Program-made: the position numbers and the translations under genes | Shown: positions 37,301 through 45,142 of the stretch, piece by piece | Layout: each line of letters starts with the position of its first letter | Position numbering within the stretch: position 1 is the first letter of the stretch | Source: Gracilibacillus suaedae | GTDB lineage: Bacteria; Bacillota; Bacilli; Bacillales; Amphibacillaceae | Assembly (NCBI RefSeq): GCF_017599345.1 | Contig: NZ_JAGFVL010000048.1 | Coordinates: 1 to 64,000 of the forward strand | Length of the DNA stretch: 64,000 nt | Direction of reading: 5' to 3' | The notes under the pieces: model-generated | Told to the model about the DNA's origin: nothing | The model's database searches: none | The model's input: only the letters and a program-made list of their open reading frames with translations

Positions 37301-38037
37301 CAGATCAGGATTTAGAGCAAAAAGTGGCCAATCATTTAGAATTTAAATATCCATACCAAGATTCTATCTTTTACCGTGCAAAACAAACGGTAACAGAAAT
37401 GAAACGACAGCATGAAATGATCGACAGTTATAGTGATCAGAAAATCATTGAACCTTTTCGTGCTCCAATCCGTAAAAGACCACGTTTTATGCAGAAAGAG
37501 CAGAAGTTGACACGTGCAGAAATTGGTACAGCAATGCATACCATCATGCAGCATTTACCATTGAGAAATGATTGGACAGAAATATCGTTAGTGGAATTTA
37601 TTGCTGAATTAGAAACAAAAGAAATGATCACAGCTGATGAGGCTAGTGTCATTGATACCGAGGCAATACTAACCTTTCTTCATACCGATATCGGAAAGAG
37701 ATTGGTGGAAGCAGATCAAGTGGAAAGAGAAATTCCGTTCAGTTTAACCTTGCCAGCACAAGAAGTATATCCACAGTGGAAGGAAGAGCATCAAGAACGA
37801 ATTTTTTTGCAAGGTGTGATTGATTGTGTCATCAAAACAGATCATGGTCTGGTTCTATTGGATTATAAAACAGATCAGATTCATGAGGAGATCAGTCCGC
37901 AAGTAGAAGAAAAACTAAAAAACCGATATCTAATCCAAATTGATCTTTATGCAAAAGCACTTGAACGGATTTGGAAACAACCAGTTATTGAAAAATATTT
38001 ATATTTCTTTGATAAAAGTATACTCGTAAAGGTGTAG
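34333..38037 (+). CDS. addA: ATP-dependent helicase/nuclease subunit A (AddA)
   Basis: 1234 residues, the UvrD-like motor and 3' strand nuclease of AddAB. The Q motif and Walker A are WTKEQEEAIY and AAAAGSGKTAVLVERI, Walker B is VMVDEYQDTN, motif III VGDVKQSIYRFRHA, motif V/VI TIHKSKGLEFPLV and VLYVALTRAKEK. The C-terminal RecB-type nuclease shows GVIDCVIKTDHGLVLLDYKTD. It starts at the ATG overlapping the addB stop, so translation is coupled. In B. subtilis sbcD and sbcC follow; here the gerP operon comes directly, on the other strand. Confidence 0.96.
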   Translation: MPQWTKEQEEAIYQSGKNILVAAAAGSGKTAVLVERIIQKLLNKEQPVDIDTLLVVTFTNAAAQEMRNRIGEAIESALENNPTSNHLKKQLSLLQHAAISTLHAFCMELVRKYAYQIDIDPNFRIADSIEADLIRQDVLEQLFEAWYGEADEAEQEAFFAVVDRFSNDRNDLEVESLILKMYEFAIQHPNPDYWLDQMATIYQVNDEMTEAEIPWLQLLKQEVIDQLDVMEALAEQALDITRESDGPYHYAEAIDADKEMIQHAKGAINISWEEARTIFAGGKFKALSRKKVECGEDKKDKVKAIRDQIKKRWGNIAKDWFTRSLVDHLRDMQELHPTIVQLTKMIKQFKAGYQEAKKEKGLVDFADLEHFALDILLEDKESNSPSSVALDLQRKFTEVMVDEYQDTNIVQETILSLVSNQEDGGNMFMVGDVKQSIYRFRHAEPTLFIDKYKRFATDEDPGYRIDLARNFRSREQVLTAANYIFRQLFDQKVGDIDYDEDAELIYGNKDYENVPFPDIDTELLIIDQESNDNDRSDEDIENEEDLEKAQLEARAYAAKIKQWIGANGDAPTEIMDKGTGQPRNVAYRDIVILLRSMTWAPTIMEEFKKQGIPVYAELSTGYLEAIEIQVMISLLKVIDNPRQDIPLASVLKSPMVGLDEDQLAKIRLAKKGATYYEALKEYVKTTNNETIEHFMEQLNQWRKEARQGALSHLIWDIFQETGYYDFVGGIPGGRQRQANLRALYDRAKSYESTSFRGLFRFLRFIERMEEKGDDLGAAKALGEQEDVVRIMTIHKSKGLEFPLVIVGAMDKQFNQQDLRAKYLLHKELGFATKYIDPVKRIMYPTLIYHGIKKQMQREMLAEEMRVLYVALTRAKEKVVMVGTVGSLAKKKKKWTNIIAHQDWVLPSYYRLESLSYLDWVGASLVRHQKGEILRDDDQPLNIPEEITEDVSVWRVDRVHQSEYQDIDETNREQIEALETAIHGWEGLALADQDLEQKVANHLEFKYPYQDSIFYRAKQTVTEMKRQHEMIDSYSDQKIIEPFRAPIRKRPRFMQKEQKLTRAEIGTAMHTIMQHLPLRNDWTEISLVEFIAELETKEMITADEASVIDTEAILTFLHTDIGKRLVEADQVEREIPFSLTLPAQEVYPQWKEEHQERIFLQGVIDCVIKTDHGLVLLDYKTDQIHEEISPQVEEKLKNRYLIQIDLYAKALERIWKQPVIEKYLYFFDKSILVKV

Positions 38038-38038
38038 C

Positions 38039-38061
38039 ATAAGGAGTAGCAAGCTCCTTAT
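38039..38061. terminator. Hairpin between addA and gerPF
   Basis: ATAAGGAG (38039-38046) pairs with CTCCTTAT (38054-38061) between two convergent genes and overlaps the gerPF stop. T runs are poor, so its strength as a terminator is uncertain. Confidence 0.5.
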
Positions 38062-38285
38062 GCATTTCCACCAACGATTTGATCGACTGCGTCTGGATCA
38101 ATGGCATTGGTAATATTAAATCCAGTATTTGTGTTTAAGAAATCACCGGTATTATTGGCGCCAGCACCAGTAGCCGATTTATCAGCACTTTTTGGTGCTA
38201 AATAAAAGCTGTCACCAAAATTGATTACACCACCGCCGACACTATTAATTTTGATTGGACCTACAATCGAAGGCAAAACTATCAC
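38058..38285 (-). CDS. gerPF: Spore germination protein GerPF
   Basis: 75 residues, small and glycine-, asparagine- and alanine-rich (IVGPIKINSVGGGVINFGDSF, TGAGANNTGDFLNTNTGF). It is a coat protein needed for germinants to pass through the spore coats. It is similar to GerPA at the other end of the operon. Last gene of gerPA-PF, separated from gerPE by about 40 bases. Confidence 0.92.
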   Translation of the reverse strand: MIVLPSIVGPIKINSVGGGVINFGDSFYLAPKSADKSATGAGANNTGDFLNTNTGFNITNAIDPDAVDQIVGGNA

Positions 38286-38325
38286 AACCTTTCTATTTGG
38301 CGCTACGTAAATTTAAAAATTATCC

Positions 38326-38709
38326 TTAATTCTCCTCTTCAATTTCATTCTTTAAAATCCTAATATGTTTTAGCCTAGCAAGTGAATTAATTTTCTTACT
38401 GCTTCCTAATTGCGTAATGGCGGACGTTGATATTGCTGTAACATCAATGTTAGAAACATAAATATTCCGATTATGATGGCAATGATTACCGACTACAATT
38501 TCAGGATCAGGAATCGATTGGATCGTGGTGTTGAAGATTCGATATTGGTTTAATTCAAATCCTTTATCAGAGGATATGCCTCCTTCTTTTTGTACCGCGA
38601 GAACATCTGCTTGAGGTTCTATCTCTTTCGTATCACCAATTTGAAATAAAGAACTATGGGATATACTGTTTATTTTTGCTTGCTTAACATTAGTCGTTCG
38701 TGGCATCAT
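38326..38709 (-). CDS. gerPE: Spore germination protein GerPE
   Basis: About 127 residues with the GerP pattern near the N terminus (NVKQAKINSISHSSLFQIGDT) and a second, more variable half. A coat component of the GerP set. The start overlaps the end of gerPD; ATGs at 38709 and 38706 are both possible after an AGAGGA site. Confidence 0.9.
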   Translation of the reverse strand: MMPRTTNVKQAKINSISHSSLFQIGDTKEIEPQADVLAVQKEGGISSDKGFELNQYRIFNTTIQSIPDPEIVVGNHCHHNRNIYVSNIDVTAISTSAITQLGSSKKINSLARLKHIRILKNEIEEEN

Positions 38710-38896
38710 GATCAATTATTTCCTCTTCTCTGTTATTAATAGCAGCACCAACAATAAAAGATTCAGGAGGTGTGTCAAAAAGCGAGGATAGTTGTATTTC
38801 ATGACTGTCACCGACAATAAAGAGAGAGGAACTTGAAACACCGACAACCGATATGTTTCCGACGCCTAAGTTCCAATTATTCACGGTATAATACAT
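38690..38896 (-). CDS. gerPD: Spore germination protein GerPD
   Basis: 68 residues, NWNLGVGNISVVGVSSSSLFIVGDSHEIQ matching the short GerPB/GerPD pattern. Overlaps gerPE by about 20 bases and follows gerPC by six, so it is translated as part of a tight operon. The C terminus is acidic. Confidence 0.9.
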   Translation of the reverse strand: MYYTVNNWNLGVGNISVVGVSSSSLFIVGDSHEIQLSSLFDTPPESFIVGAAINNREEEIIDHDATND

Positions 38897-38902
38897 GACG
38901 AT

Positions 38903-39442
38903 TTACTCCTTTTGCTTGTTTTCGAACCATTTTCTAAGACCTATTTGAAATTCATTTTTCACATTAGAAAGTATATGCTGATTCATTTGTTCAGGAGGAA
39001 CATTGGCTTGTTGATAGTGAGCAATTCTGCTGGAAATTTGCTGTTTGATATCGTCTAATAATGTTTGCCGATAGCCTGAATCTAACGGATAGTGATATTG
39101 CTGTTCCAATGATTGTAAATAGCCAGGTAATTCTTGGTCAACATACTGTTCTAATGCCTGGTGTACAGGTGGTAATGGTCCACCGTTATGATCAGGTATA
39201 GAAAATTCATCCATAGACTGTAAATCTTCAGGGGTTACCCCGATATGAAGTGTTCCGTCCAAGCGTTCAATTTTTAATTGATCAAAATGGTATTCTAACT
39301 TTTCAATCGTTGTATTTTTATTAGGAGATTTTTGTTGTTCTAATTGTTGGATACGATTCTCTAAGGAGTTGATGTGATTATATAATTGTTGGACTTGCTG
39401 TTGTAATTGGGTAATATAATATACCATCATCTGATAATCCAT
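38903..39442 (-). CDS. gerPC: Spore germination protein GerPC
   Basis: 179 residues, the largest Gerp protein. Residues 1-50 form a glutamine-rich coiled coil (YYITQLQQQVQQLYNHINSL) and the remainder a conserved alpha/beta region (IEKLEYHFDQLKIERLDGTL, NVKNEFQIGLRKWFE). It acts in the spore coat. The ATG at 39442 follows AGGAGTG. Confidence 0.92.
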   Translation of the reverse strand: MDYQMMVYYITQLQQQVQQLYNHINSLENRIQQLEQQKSPNKNTTIEKLEYHFDQLKIERLDGTLHIGVTPEDLQSMDEFSIPDHNGGPLPPVHQALEQYVDQELPGYLQSLEQQYHYPLDSGYRQTLLDDIKQQISSRIAHYQQANVPPEQMNQHILSNVKNEFQIGLRKWFENKQKE

Positions 39443-39466
39443 CAGAAATCACTCCTTACGAGAATA

Positions 39467-39673
39467 TTAATAAGGTGATAAAGGGACTAATGGTGGTTCT
39501 GTTACACCTTGTGGAACTGCTTCTTCTGCAGGTTCTTCAAATTCACCTGTATTGTATAATTGAGATACTGCTTGCATTTTTCCGGTACTGCCAATTTGTA
39601 AAACGGACGAATTCGTAACACTTCCAACTTTTAAAAAATGAATATAGATCGATTGGTTTACTGTTAAATTCAC
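39467..39673 (-). CDS. gerPB: Spore germination protein GerPB
   Basis: 68 residues: LTVNQSIYIHFLKVGSVTNS then SVLQIGSTGKMQAVSQLYNTG, the GerPB signature, and a proline-rich end. It sits between gerPA and gerPC on the minus strand in the normal operon order. Confidence 0.92.
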   Translation of the reverse strand: MNLTVNQSIYIHFLKVGSVTNSSVLQIGSTGKMQAVSQLYNTGEFEEPAEEAVPQGVTEPPLVPLSPY

Positions 39674-39684
39674 ATGATCACCTA

Positions 39685-39912
39685 CTAAATTCCCGATATA
39701 TTTTGATCAAATTCGTCATTGTCTACCATTGTTGTCTGCGCATTTTGCAGTTGTACACGTATGCCGTCCCCTGTATTAAAGGAACCACCACCAGCGAAGG
39801 TTTTGGATAGTGTATATGGATGCACTTTGTAAATATCACCAATATGAAAAATGCTGGAATTACCAATGTTGATCACTTTTACAGCACCAACAATTGCGGG
39901 CATAGACATCAT
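39685..39912 (-). CDS. gerPA: Spore germination protein GerPA
   Basis: 75 residues, PAIVGAVKVINIGNSSIFHIGD near the start and GGGSFNTGDGIRV in the middle, close in pattern to GerPF. First gene of the operon; a sigma-K type promoter lies just upstream (39940-39967), so expression is expected in the mother cell late in sporulation. Confidence 0.93.
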   Translation of the reverse strand: MMSMPAIVGAVKVINIGNSSIFHIGDIYKVHPYTLSKTFAGGGSFNTGDGIRVQLQNAQTTMVDNDEFDQNISGI

Positions 39913-39939
39913 CCTAACGTTGATACATTATTCCATAAT

Positions 39940-39967
39940 TATTTTATGAATTTTTCAACAGTTTGTG
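39940..39967 (-). promoter_or_regulatory. Sigma-K type promoter of gerPA-PF
   Basis: On the minus strand CATAAAATA (39948-39940) is a perfect fit to the -10 consensus CATAnnnTA of mother-cell sigma-K, and CAC (39967-39965) 16 bases upstream fits the short -35. It lies about 30 bases before the gerPA start. Confidence 0.7.
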
Positions 39968-40059
39968 AAAATAGTCTACCGTTTTCCTGATAATGCTAGT
40001 TTATTTTTACTGAATAAAGTAAAATGAATGCAGATAGTAAGTAGGGAGAGTGGAAAATT

Positions 40060-41238
40060 GTGAATAATGCAACGCCATTAGCAGATTCAAAAAGATTACC
40101 ATGGATTGATACTGCAAGAGGATTTGCGATCTTTGGTATTTTTATGGTGAATTTACCAACCTTTCATGCACCGTATATGATTTATGGCAATGGTATCAAC
40201 TTTTGGGGAACAGGTGAACCGGGATTTTGGCAAATGATTATCGATATATTTTTTCAAGCGAGTTTTTATTCCTTATTTTCTTTTTTATTTGGTTTTGGCA
40301 TGCAAATCATTTATGAAAATTTACATGCAAATAATGTGCAAGCACCTCAAAAATGGATGGTCAGGCGTTTGTTCATCTTGCTTGGATTTGGTCTGATTCA
40401 TGCATTTTTAATTTGGTACGGTGATATTCTCATTACATATGCAGTTACCGGATTTTTGTTACTATTATTTTTGAATCGTAAAAATGTTACATTAGTCGTC
40501 TGGAGTATCTGTCTTTTACTAATTCCGACGCTTATGTTGACCGGTTTGTTATTTTTAGCAAGTTTAATAGAAGATATCAATAATTTAACCGATTCGGCAG
40601 CTATTGAAAGTGCATTTCAGCATTATGGGCAAGGCAGTTGGGGCGAGATATTAACACAAAATGCTAATGATTGGCTTTATGGTAATAATCTATTTACTTT
40701 CATTTTGGGATTGTTAAATATTTTGCCGATATTTTTAATAGGTTTACTTTTTGCCCGAAAAAAATGGCTGCATGATCTACAAGAACATAAAAAAACATTG
40801 TGGAAATGGTGGATTTTCTCCTTGATTTTGTTTGTGGTGTTCAAGGCTGGACCATATGCATTTGGAAATCCATTTTGGTTTTCAAGATTACAAGATACAA
40901 TTGGTGGTAGTGCTTCGGCGATTTTTTACGTCATTACGATTGCCTTTCTTTTTGATAAATTCACTAAGGTTTTCAAAATGATTGGTTATGTCGGTAAAAT
41001 GGCACTATCTAATTATATTCTGCAATCGATTATCGGTGTATTTGTATTTTATTCGATTGGATTTGGACTATATGGTCAGCTGACCCCTTTTCAAACGATA
41101 TTAATCGCATTTATCGTTTATCCGCTCCAAATGATACTCAGTTGTTTATGGTTGATAAAATATAAACGCGGCCCACTGGAATGGGTATGGAGAAGTCTGA
41201 TTTATCAGCAAAAGCTTCCAAATCGGCGTAACCATTAA
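40060..41238 (+). CDS. DUF418-family membrane protein
   Basis: 392 residues with about nine or ten membrane segments. The N-terminal WIDTARGFAIFGIFMVNLP and C-terminal GKMALSNYILQSIIGVFVFY...PLEWVWR blocks are typical of the YeiB/DUF418 family, related to membrane acyltransferases. The function is unknown. Translation starts at GTG 40060 after GGGAGAGTGG. Confidence 0.87.
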   Translation: MNNATPLADSKRLPWIDTARGFAIFGIFMVNLPTFHAPYMIYGNGINFWGTGEPGFWQMIIDIFFQASFYSLFSFLFGFGMQIIYENLHANNVQAPQKWMVRRLFILLGFGLIHAFLIWYGDILITYAVTGFLLLLFLNRKNVTLVVWSICLLLIPTLMLTGLLFLASLIEDINNLTDSAAIESAFQHYGQGSWGEILTQNANDWLYGNNLFTFILGLLNILPIFLIGLLFARKKWLHDLQEHKKTLWKWWIFSLILFVVFKAGPYAFGNPFWFSRLQDTIGGSASAIFYVITIAFLFDKFTKVFKMIGYVGKMALSNYILQSIIGVFVFYSIGFGLYGQLTPFQTILIAFIVYPLQMILSCLWLIKYKRGPLEWVWRSLIYQQKLPNRRNH

Positions 41239-41353
41239 AAATCATAAAGAGATATTCTTTTACAATACAGTGAAAGATGTTCTTGATAAATGAAATCTGT
41301 GACATTTCATGATATGATACATTCATGAGAATATAATTGGGGGTGCACTTAAG

Positions 41354-41734
41354 ATGACACATATGCACATAACAGCATGGGTAGTAGGACTAATTCTTCT
41401 ATTGGTATCCTATGCAATGTACAAAAATGGAAACAAGTCCGGAAAAATGTTACATATGATCTTACGGTTAGTTTATTTATTGATTATTATCACTGGTTTC
41501 TTATTATTTATCAATAATACCGGTGTATATACAAATTCAGCCGGCATACTAGGTGAAGTAATAGTCAAAATAATTGCTGGAATTTGGGTAATCGGTGCAA
41601 TGGAAATGGTTTTAATCAGGGCAAGCAAAGTAAAACCTACTAAAAGTGCTTGGATTCAACTCATTATTGCCTTTTTAATCGTACTTATTCTAGGTTTTGG
41701 CAGACTGCCATTTGGAGTACAATTTATGGGGTAA
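41354..41734 (+). CDS. yisL: YisL-family (UPF0344) membrane protein
   Basis: 126 residues with four membrane segments (HITAWVVGLILLLVSYAMYK, ILRLVYLLIIITGFLLF, IIAGIWVIGAMEMVLI, LIIAFLIVLILGF). Length, pattern and place near gerP and asnO match B. subtilis YisL. Function is unknown. ATG at 41354 follows GGGGGTG at a longer spacing. The terminator follows at 41741. Confidence 0.85.
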   Translation: MTHMHITAWVVGLILLLVSYAMYKNGNKSGKMLHMILRLVYLLIIITGFLLFINNTGVYTNSAGILGEVIVKIIAGIWVIGAMEMVLIRASKVKPTKSAWIQLIIAFLIVLILGFGRLPFGVQFMG

Positions 41735-41740
41735 ATTCGG

Positions 41741-41768
41741 TCACGGAGATAATTCCGTGATCTTTTTT
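41741..41768 (+). terminator. Intrinsic terminator after yisL
   Basis: TCACGGA (41741-41747) pairs with TCCGTGA (41754-41760), followed by TCTTTTTTT. Confidence 0.9.
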
Positions 41769-41841
41769 TATTGTCTAGGAAATGATAAATTTTTTGGATG
41801 TGGATAACATGTAGGCAACCTGTTTAGCCACGTCCAGCTTC

Positions 41842-42023
41842 GAGCGCCCAAAAACTAGGCGACTTCACGAATCGCCCTACGATAAAGAAGACTTGCCGAT
41901 TGGTTAAACCAGAGGCTTAGTCGCACTTATACCTTTAGGTGAAAGTCATCATCGGTTCGCTTTTCTCAGTGATTGCTTTATCTCAGTTGATTCTGAAGCC
42001 GCTACGTTTTTAAGCGGGCGCTC
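41842..42023. repeat. Structured dispersed repeat, family A, long copy (182 bp)
   Basis: The ends GAGCGCCC (41842-41849) and GGGCGCTC (42016-42023) and the core with GACTTCACGAATCGCC match the copy at 24880-25005. This copy has about 57 extra bases after CCTACGATAA, ending before AAGTCATCATCGG, so one copy has gained or lost an internal module. No ORF is seen. Confidence 0.85.
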
Positions 42024-42154
42024 TGCGCTTTTATTCCTTGTAAGGAAAGTATATAAACATTGGTATCCCACTTTTTTTAGAGATGTCAATGCTATATTTT
42101 AGTGCTTTTATGGGATAATAATCCAAGTTTTTAGCTCTGACATGTGTTGTAGAG

Positions 42155-42341
42155 CAGATCTTATGGGAATTGTTTGACCTGAAGATCCACTTTTTTGAGC
42201 GGGTTTTGCTCAAAAAAGTTAGCTGAAGGTTAAACCCCACGGAAAGGGAAGTGGGCAGCCGGAGTGGTGGTCAAGTTGTTCAAATATTTCTTAATTACTA
42301 CCCAAGTAATAATGAACCGGCGGGGGTTGCCGGTTTTTCTT
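42155..42341. repeat. Palindromic dispersed repeat, family B, copy 1
   Basis: ACTTTTTTGAGC (42189-42200) pairs perfectly with GCTCAAAAAAGT (42208-42219). This is flanked by arms around TTATGGGAATTGTTTGACC and GGTTAAACCCCACGG, then GGGAAGTGGGCAGCCGG. The unit ends with a terminator-like hairpin ACCGGC/GCCGGT and TTTTTCTTA at about 42316-42341. A matching copy is at 47118-47335. Confidence 0.85.
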
Positions 42342-42359
42342 ATTTCGCGTGAAGTGGAA

Positions 42360-42545
42360 TTATTTTTTGGTGGACATTTAGTACGTTATTTTTTAGAATA
42401 ATGCCGATTTATCGATGTGTGCGGACATATGATCACTTATTTGTTGAAATAAGTGTGAATTTTACGTTATTTGTGCTGAGTAACGGAATAGATGTCCGCG
42501 GCAATCAAAAAAACACCTCTTTTGTCACTGTTTAAGGAACGAATG
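42360..42545. repeat. Degenerate GCGGACAT-type palindromic repeats
   Basis: GCGGACAT (or GTGGACAT) followed by a T-rich run and (C/A)GTTATTT occurs near 42362 and 42419. The inverse AACGGAATAGATGTCCGC/ AACGAATGTCCGG is near 42482 and 42539. The same motif family recurs at 58826-59008. CACTTATTT/AAATAAGTG is an inner hairpin. No gene is seen here. Confidence 0.7.
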
Positions 42546-42694
42546 TCCGGTTCCACCTCAAACATAAGGTACTAGCTTAGGTGTCGGTTGCGATTGTTGC
42601 GGTCGTTTTAATTCGTATCTCTTGTTCATTTTCTTTCTTTTGCTGCATACATTAATAAGAGCTACTATGATAGGGAAAGGTGTGTCATTACAGT

Positions 42695-44542
42695 ATGTGT
42701 GGGATTACAGGTTGGATCGACTTTACCCGAAATATCGGGAATGAACGAGAACAAGTACAGCGTATGGCAAGTAAAATTAGCCATCGAGGACCAGATGAAA
42801 CCGATTTTTATACGGAGACACATGTTGGATTCGGACATCAGCGTTTAATTGTTGTTGATCCAGCTGGCGGCAAGCAACCGATGAGCTATCCAAAAGACCA
42901 ACATTCATACGTATTAGTGTATAACGGTGAGCTTTATAATACAGAGGATATTCGCAGTGAACTGTTGAAACAAGGATGGCAATTCAATTCTCACTCCGAT
43001 ACAGAAGTCCTGTTGAAAAGCTATATCGAATGGGGAGAAGCACACGTCGAGAAGTTAAATGGTATCTTTGCATATGCTATTTGGGATCCATCCAAGCAGC
43101 AGCTATTTCTTGCCCGTGACCGTCTTGGTGTAAAACCTTTATTTTACAAGGAACATTATAATGGCTTACTATTTGGCTCTGAAATAAAAGCGATTCTCGC
43201 ACATGATGAAGTAGATCCTGTCATCAAAGAGGAAGGATTATCTGAGATTTTTGCACTTGGTCCGTCACGTACTCCAGGCCATGGTGTATTTGACGAATTG
43301 AAGGAATTACGCGCAGCACATGTAGGCATCTTTAACCGAGATGGCTGGAAAATTAGACGTTATTGGAATGTGGAAAGTAAGCCACACGAAGATTCCGTAG
43401 AAGAAACAGCCGAAAAGGTTCGCCGTTTATTAGTGGATGCAGTAGAGAGACAGCTAGTTTCTGATGTTCCACTTGGAACCTTTTTGTCAGGCGGAGTAGA
43501 CTCCAGTGCAATTACAGCGATAGCTGCACAATATCTCGAACAAAATCAAAAGGATGCTCTTCAAACCTTTTCCATAGATTATCAGGAGAACGACAAATAT
43601 TTCAAAACAAGTAGTTTTCAGCCTAATCAGGACAAAACCTATATTGAAAAAATGGTAAATTCATTGGGAACCGAACACCATAACTTTGTGATAGACAATG
43701 GGACATTGGTTGATTTATTAAAAGATGCAGTACGATACCGTGATTTGCCTGGGATGGCTGATGTTGATTCTTCTTTATTATGGTTTTGTGAACAGACAAA
43801 AAAACAAGTCACTGTTGCACTATCTGGTGAATGTGCCGATGAAATTTTTGGTGGCTATCCTTGGTTTTATCGGGAGGATGACCTTAATCGAGAAGGTTTT
43901 CCATGGATTCGTTCTTCAGAAGTGAGACAAAATTTATTACAATCAGAAGTGAGTCAGAAATTAAACTTGGCAGCATATACGAAAAAGAGATATGAAGATA
44001 CTGTAGAAGAAGCTCCTTTATTAGAGGGAGAAGGGGCAAAGGCAACCGCAAGAAGACAAATGTTTTACTTAAATATGCAATGGTTTATGCCGACATTGTT
44101 AGATCGCAAGGATCGCATGAGTATGGGGGCTAGTTTTGAGGCACGTGTTCCGTTCAGTGATCATCACTTAGTTGAGTATGTGTGGAATATTCCCTGGGAA
44201 ATAAAAACACACGGAGATCGTGAAAAAGGTATCCTTAGAAAAGCGTTAGAAGGAATTTTACCAGATGAAATTCTATACCGAAAGAAAAGTCCCTATCCTA
44301 AGACACATCACCCGGCTTATACAAATGCAGTGATCAATTGGATGAATGAGATTATTGATGACAAGAATGCACGTTTATTCGAGATATTAGATCGCACTAA
44401 AGTAAAAGCATTGGTCGACCAGAAAGCAGCAAATATTAGTGCACCATGGTTTGGCCAATTAATGACAGGACCTCAATTGCTGGCTCATCTCGGACAAATT
44501 GAATACTGGATGCAAGAAAATGATGTGATAATTGATATATGA
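42695..44542 (+). CDS. asnO: Asparagine synthase, glutamine-hydrolysing (AsnO-like)
   Basis: 615 residues; makes asparagine from aspartate, glutamine and ATP. The start is fixed at ATG 42695 because the catalytic nucleophile must be Cys2 (MCGITGW); an open GTG five codons upstream is ignored. The glutaminase domain (1-210) has SHRGPDET and YNGELYN; the synthetase domain has the PP-loop LSGGVDSSAI and SGECADEIFGGYPWFY. Length equals B. subtilis AsnO (about 614), and the position beside gerP/yisL agrees. No T-box leader was seen upstream. Confidence 0.93.
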   Translation: MCGITGWIDFTRNIGNEREQVQRMASKISHRGPDETDFYTETHVGFGHQRLIVVDPAGGKQPMSYPKDQHSYVLVYNGELYNTEDIRSELLKQGWQFNSHSDTEVLLKSYIEWGEAHVEKLNGIFAYAIWDPSKQQLFLARDRLGVKPLFYKEHYNGLLFGSEIKAILAHDEVDPVIKEEGLSEIFALGPSRTPGHGVFDELKELRAAHVGIFNRDGWKIRRYWNVESKPHEDSVEETAEKVRRLLVDAVERQLVSDVPLGTFLSGGVDSSAITAIAAQYLEQNQKDALQTFSIDYQENDKYFKTSSFQPNQDKTYIEKMVNSLGTEHHNFVIDNGTLVDLLKDAVRYRDLPGMADVDSSLLWFCEQTKKQVTVALSGECADEIFGGYPWFYREDDLNREGFPWIRSSEVRQNLLQSEVSQKLNLAAYTKKRYEDTVEEAPLLEGEGAKATARRQMFYLNMQWFMPTLLDRKDRMSMGASFEARVPFSDHHLVEYVWNIPWEIKTHGDREKGILRKALEGILPDEILYRKKSPYPKTHHPAYTNAVINWMNEIIDDKNARLFEILDRTKVKALVDQKAANISAPWFGQLMTGPQLLAHLGQIEYWMQENDVIIDI

Positions 44543-44580
44543 TTCTGTAACGTCGAAACTGGATGAAAGTAGTGACAGTT

Positions 44581-45027
44581 ATGAAGAAATTATCTATCGG
44601 TATATTGCTTCTATTACTTATTCCTACCACCTTGCATGCACTAGAATGGACGTACTCGTTTGTAGTGTTAGACGGCCGTGTATATGAAGTGACCGATGAA
44701 CAAATCAATCAATCTCTTATCGGCAAATCGATCGGAGAAGTGACCACCCAAGCTGATGATCGCACCGGTAAGTATTATGGCAATGCATCTAATCATTATC
44801 CTATAGGTACTAAGTATTTAAAAATAGAAGGCGTAGATATTTCCGAGGCAATTGCAGTAGCAGAACAAGGGTCGTATGTGAAAGCTGAATTTGTCCAACG
44901 TGTTCCTTTACACTGGCGCAATATGATCTATTACCTTACACCAATCCTCTTTTTAACCGTACTCATTATCACATACCGAATTAGGGAAAAAGTTAAGAAA
45001 AAATACCAAAACTCTCTATCGATTTAA
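44581..45027 (+). CDS. Secreted/membrane protein of unknown function
   Basis: 148 residues. A signal peptide or anchor (KKLSIGILLLLLIPTTLHA) is followed by an outer domain (VLDGRVYEVTDEQINQSLIG, GTKYLKIEGVDISEAIAVAE) and a C-terminal membrane segment (IYYLTPILFLTVLIITYRI) with a basic cytoplasmic tail. Not recognised. ATG at 44563 is an alternative start; both have weak sites. It follows asnO by about 40 bases and may share its transcript, ending at the terminator at 45010. Confidence 0.68.
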   Translation: MKKLSIGILLLLLIPTTLHALEWTYSFVVLDGRVYEVTDEQINQSLIGKSIGEVTTQADDRTGKYYGNASNHYPIGTKYLKIEGVDISEAIAVAEQGSYVKAEFVQRVPLHWRNMIYYLTPILFLTVLIITYRIREKVKKKYQNSLSI

Positions 45028-45041
45028 GATAGGGAGTTTTT
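45010..45041 (+). terminator. Intrinsic terminator
   Basis: AACTCTCTATC (45010-45020) pairs with GATAGGGAGTT (45028-45038, one mismatch) followed by TTT; it overlaps the last codons of the upstream gene. Confidence 0.8.
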
Positions 45042-45142
45042 CAGTCACAAAAAATTCATGTTATTTTTCGTTAAGGGTATTTGACTTTCTTTGATTGTCT
45101 AGGATAATAGATAATGAATACATACGAGAAAAGGGGACAAAT

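Noticed and set aside
42031-42240. Minus-strand frames of about 70 codons, with a similar one at 47006-47215
   Set aside because: They resemble each other only because both cross dispersed repeat B; no start signals and no conservation outside the palindrome.
42541-42694. T-box leader expected for an asparagine synthase gene
   Set aside because: No T-box bulge sequence, specifier hairpin or terminator was seen upstream of asnO.
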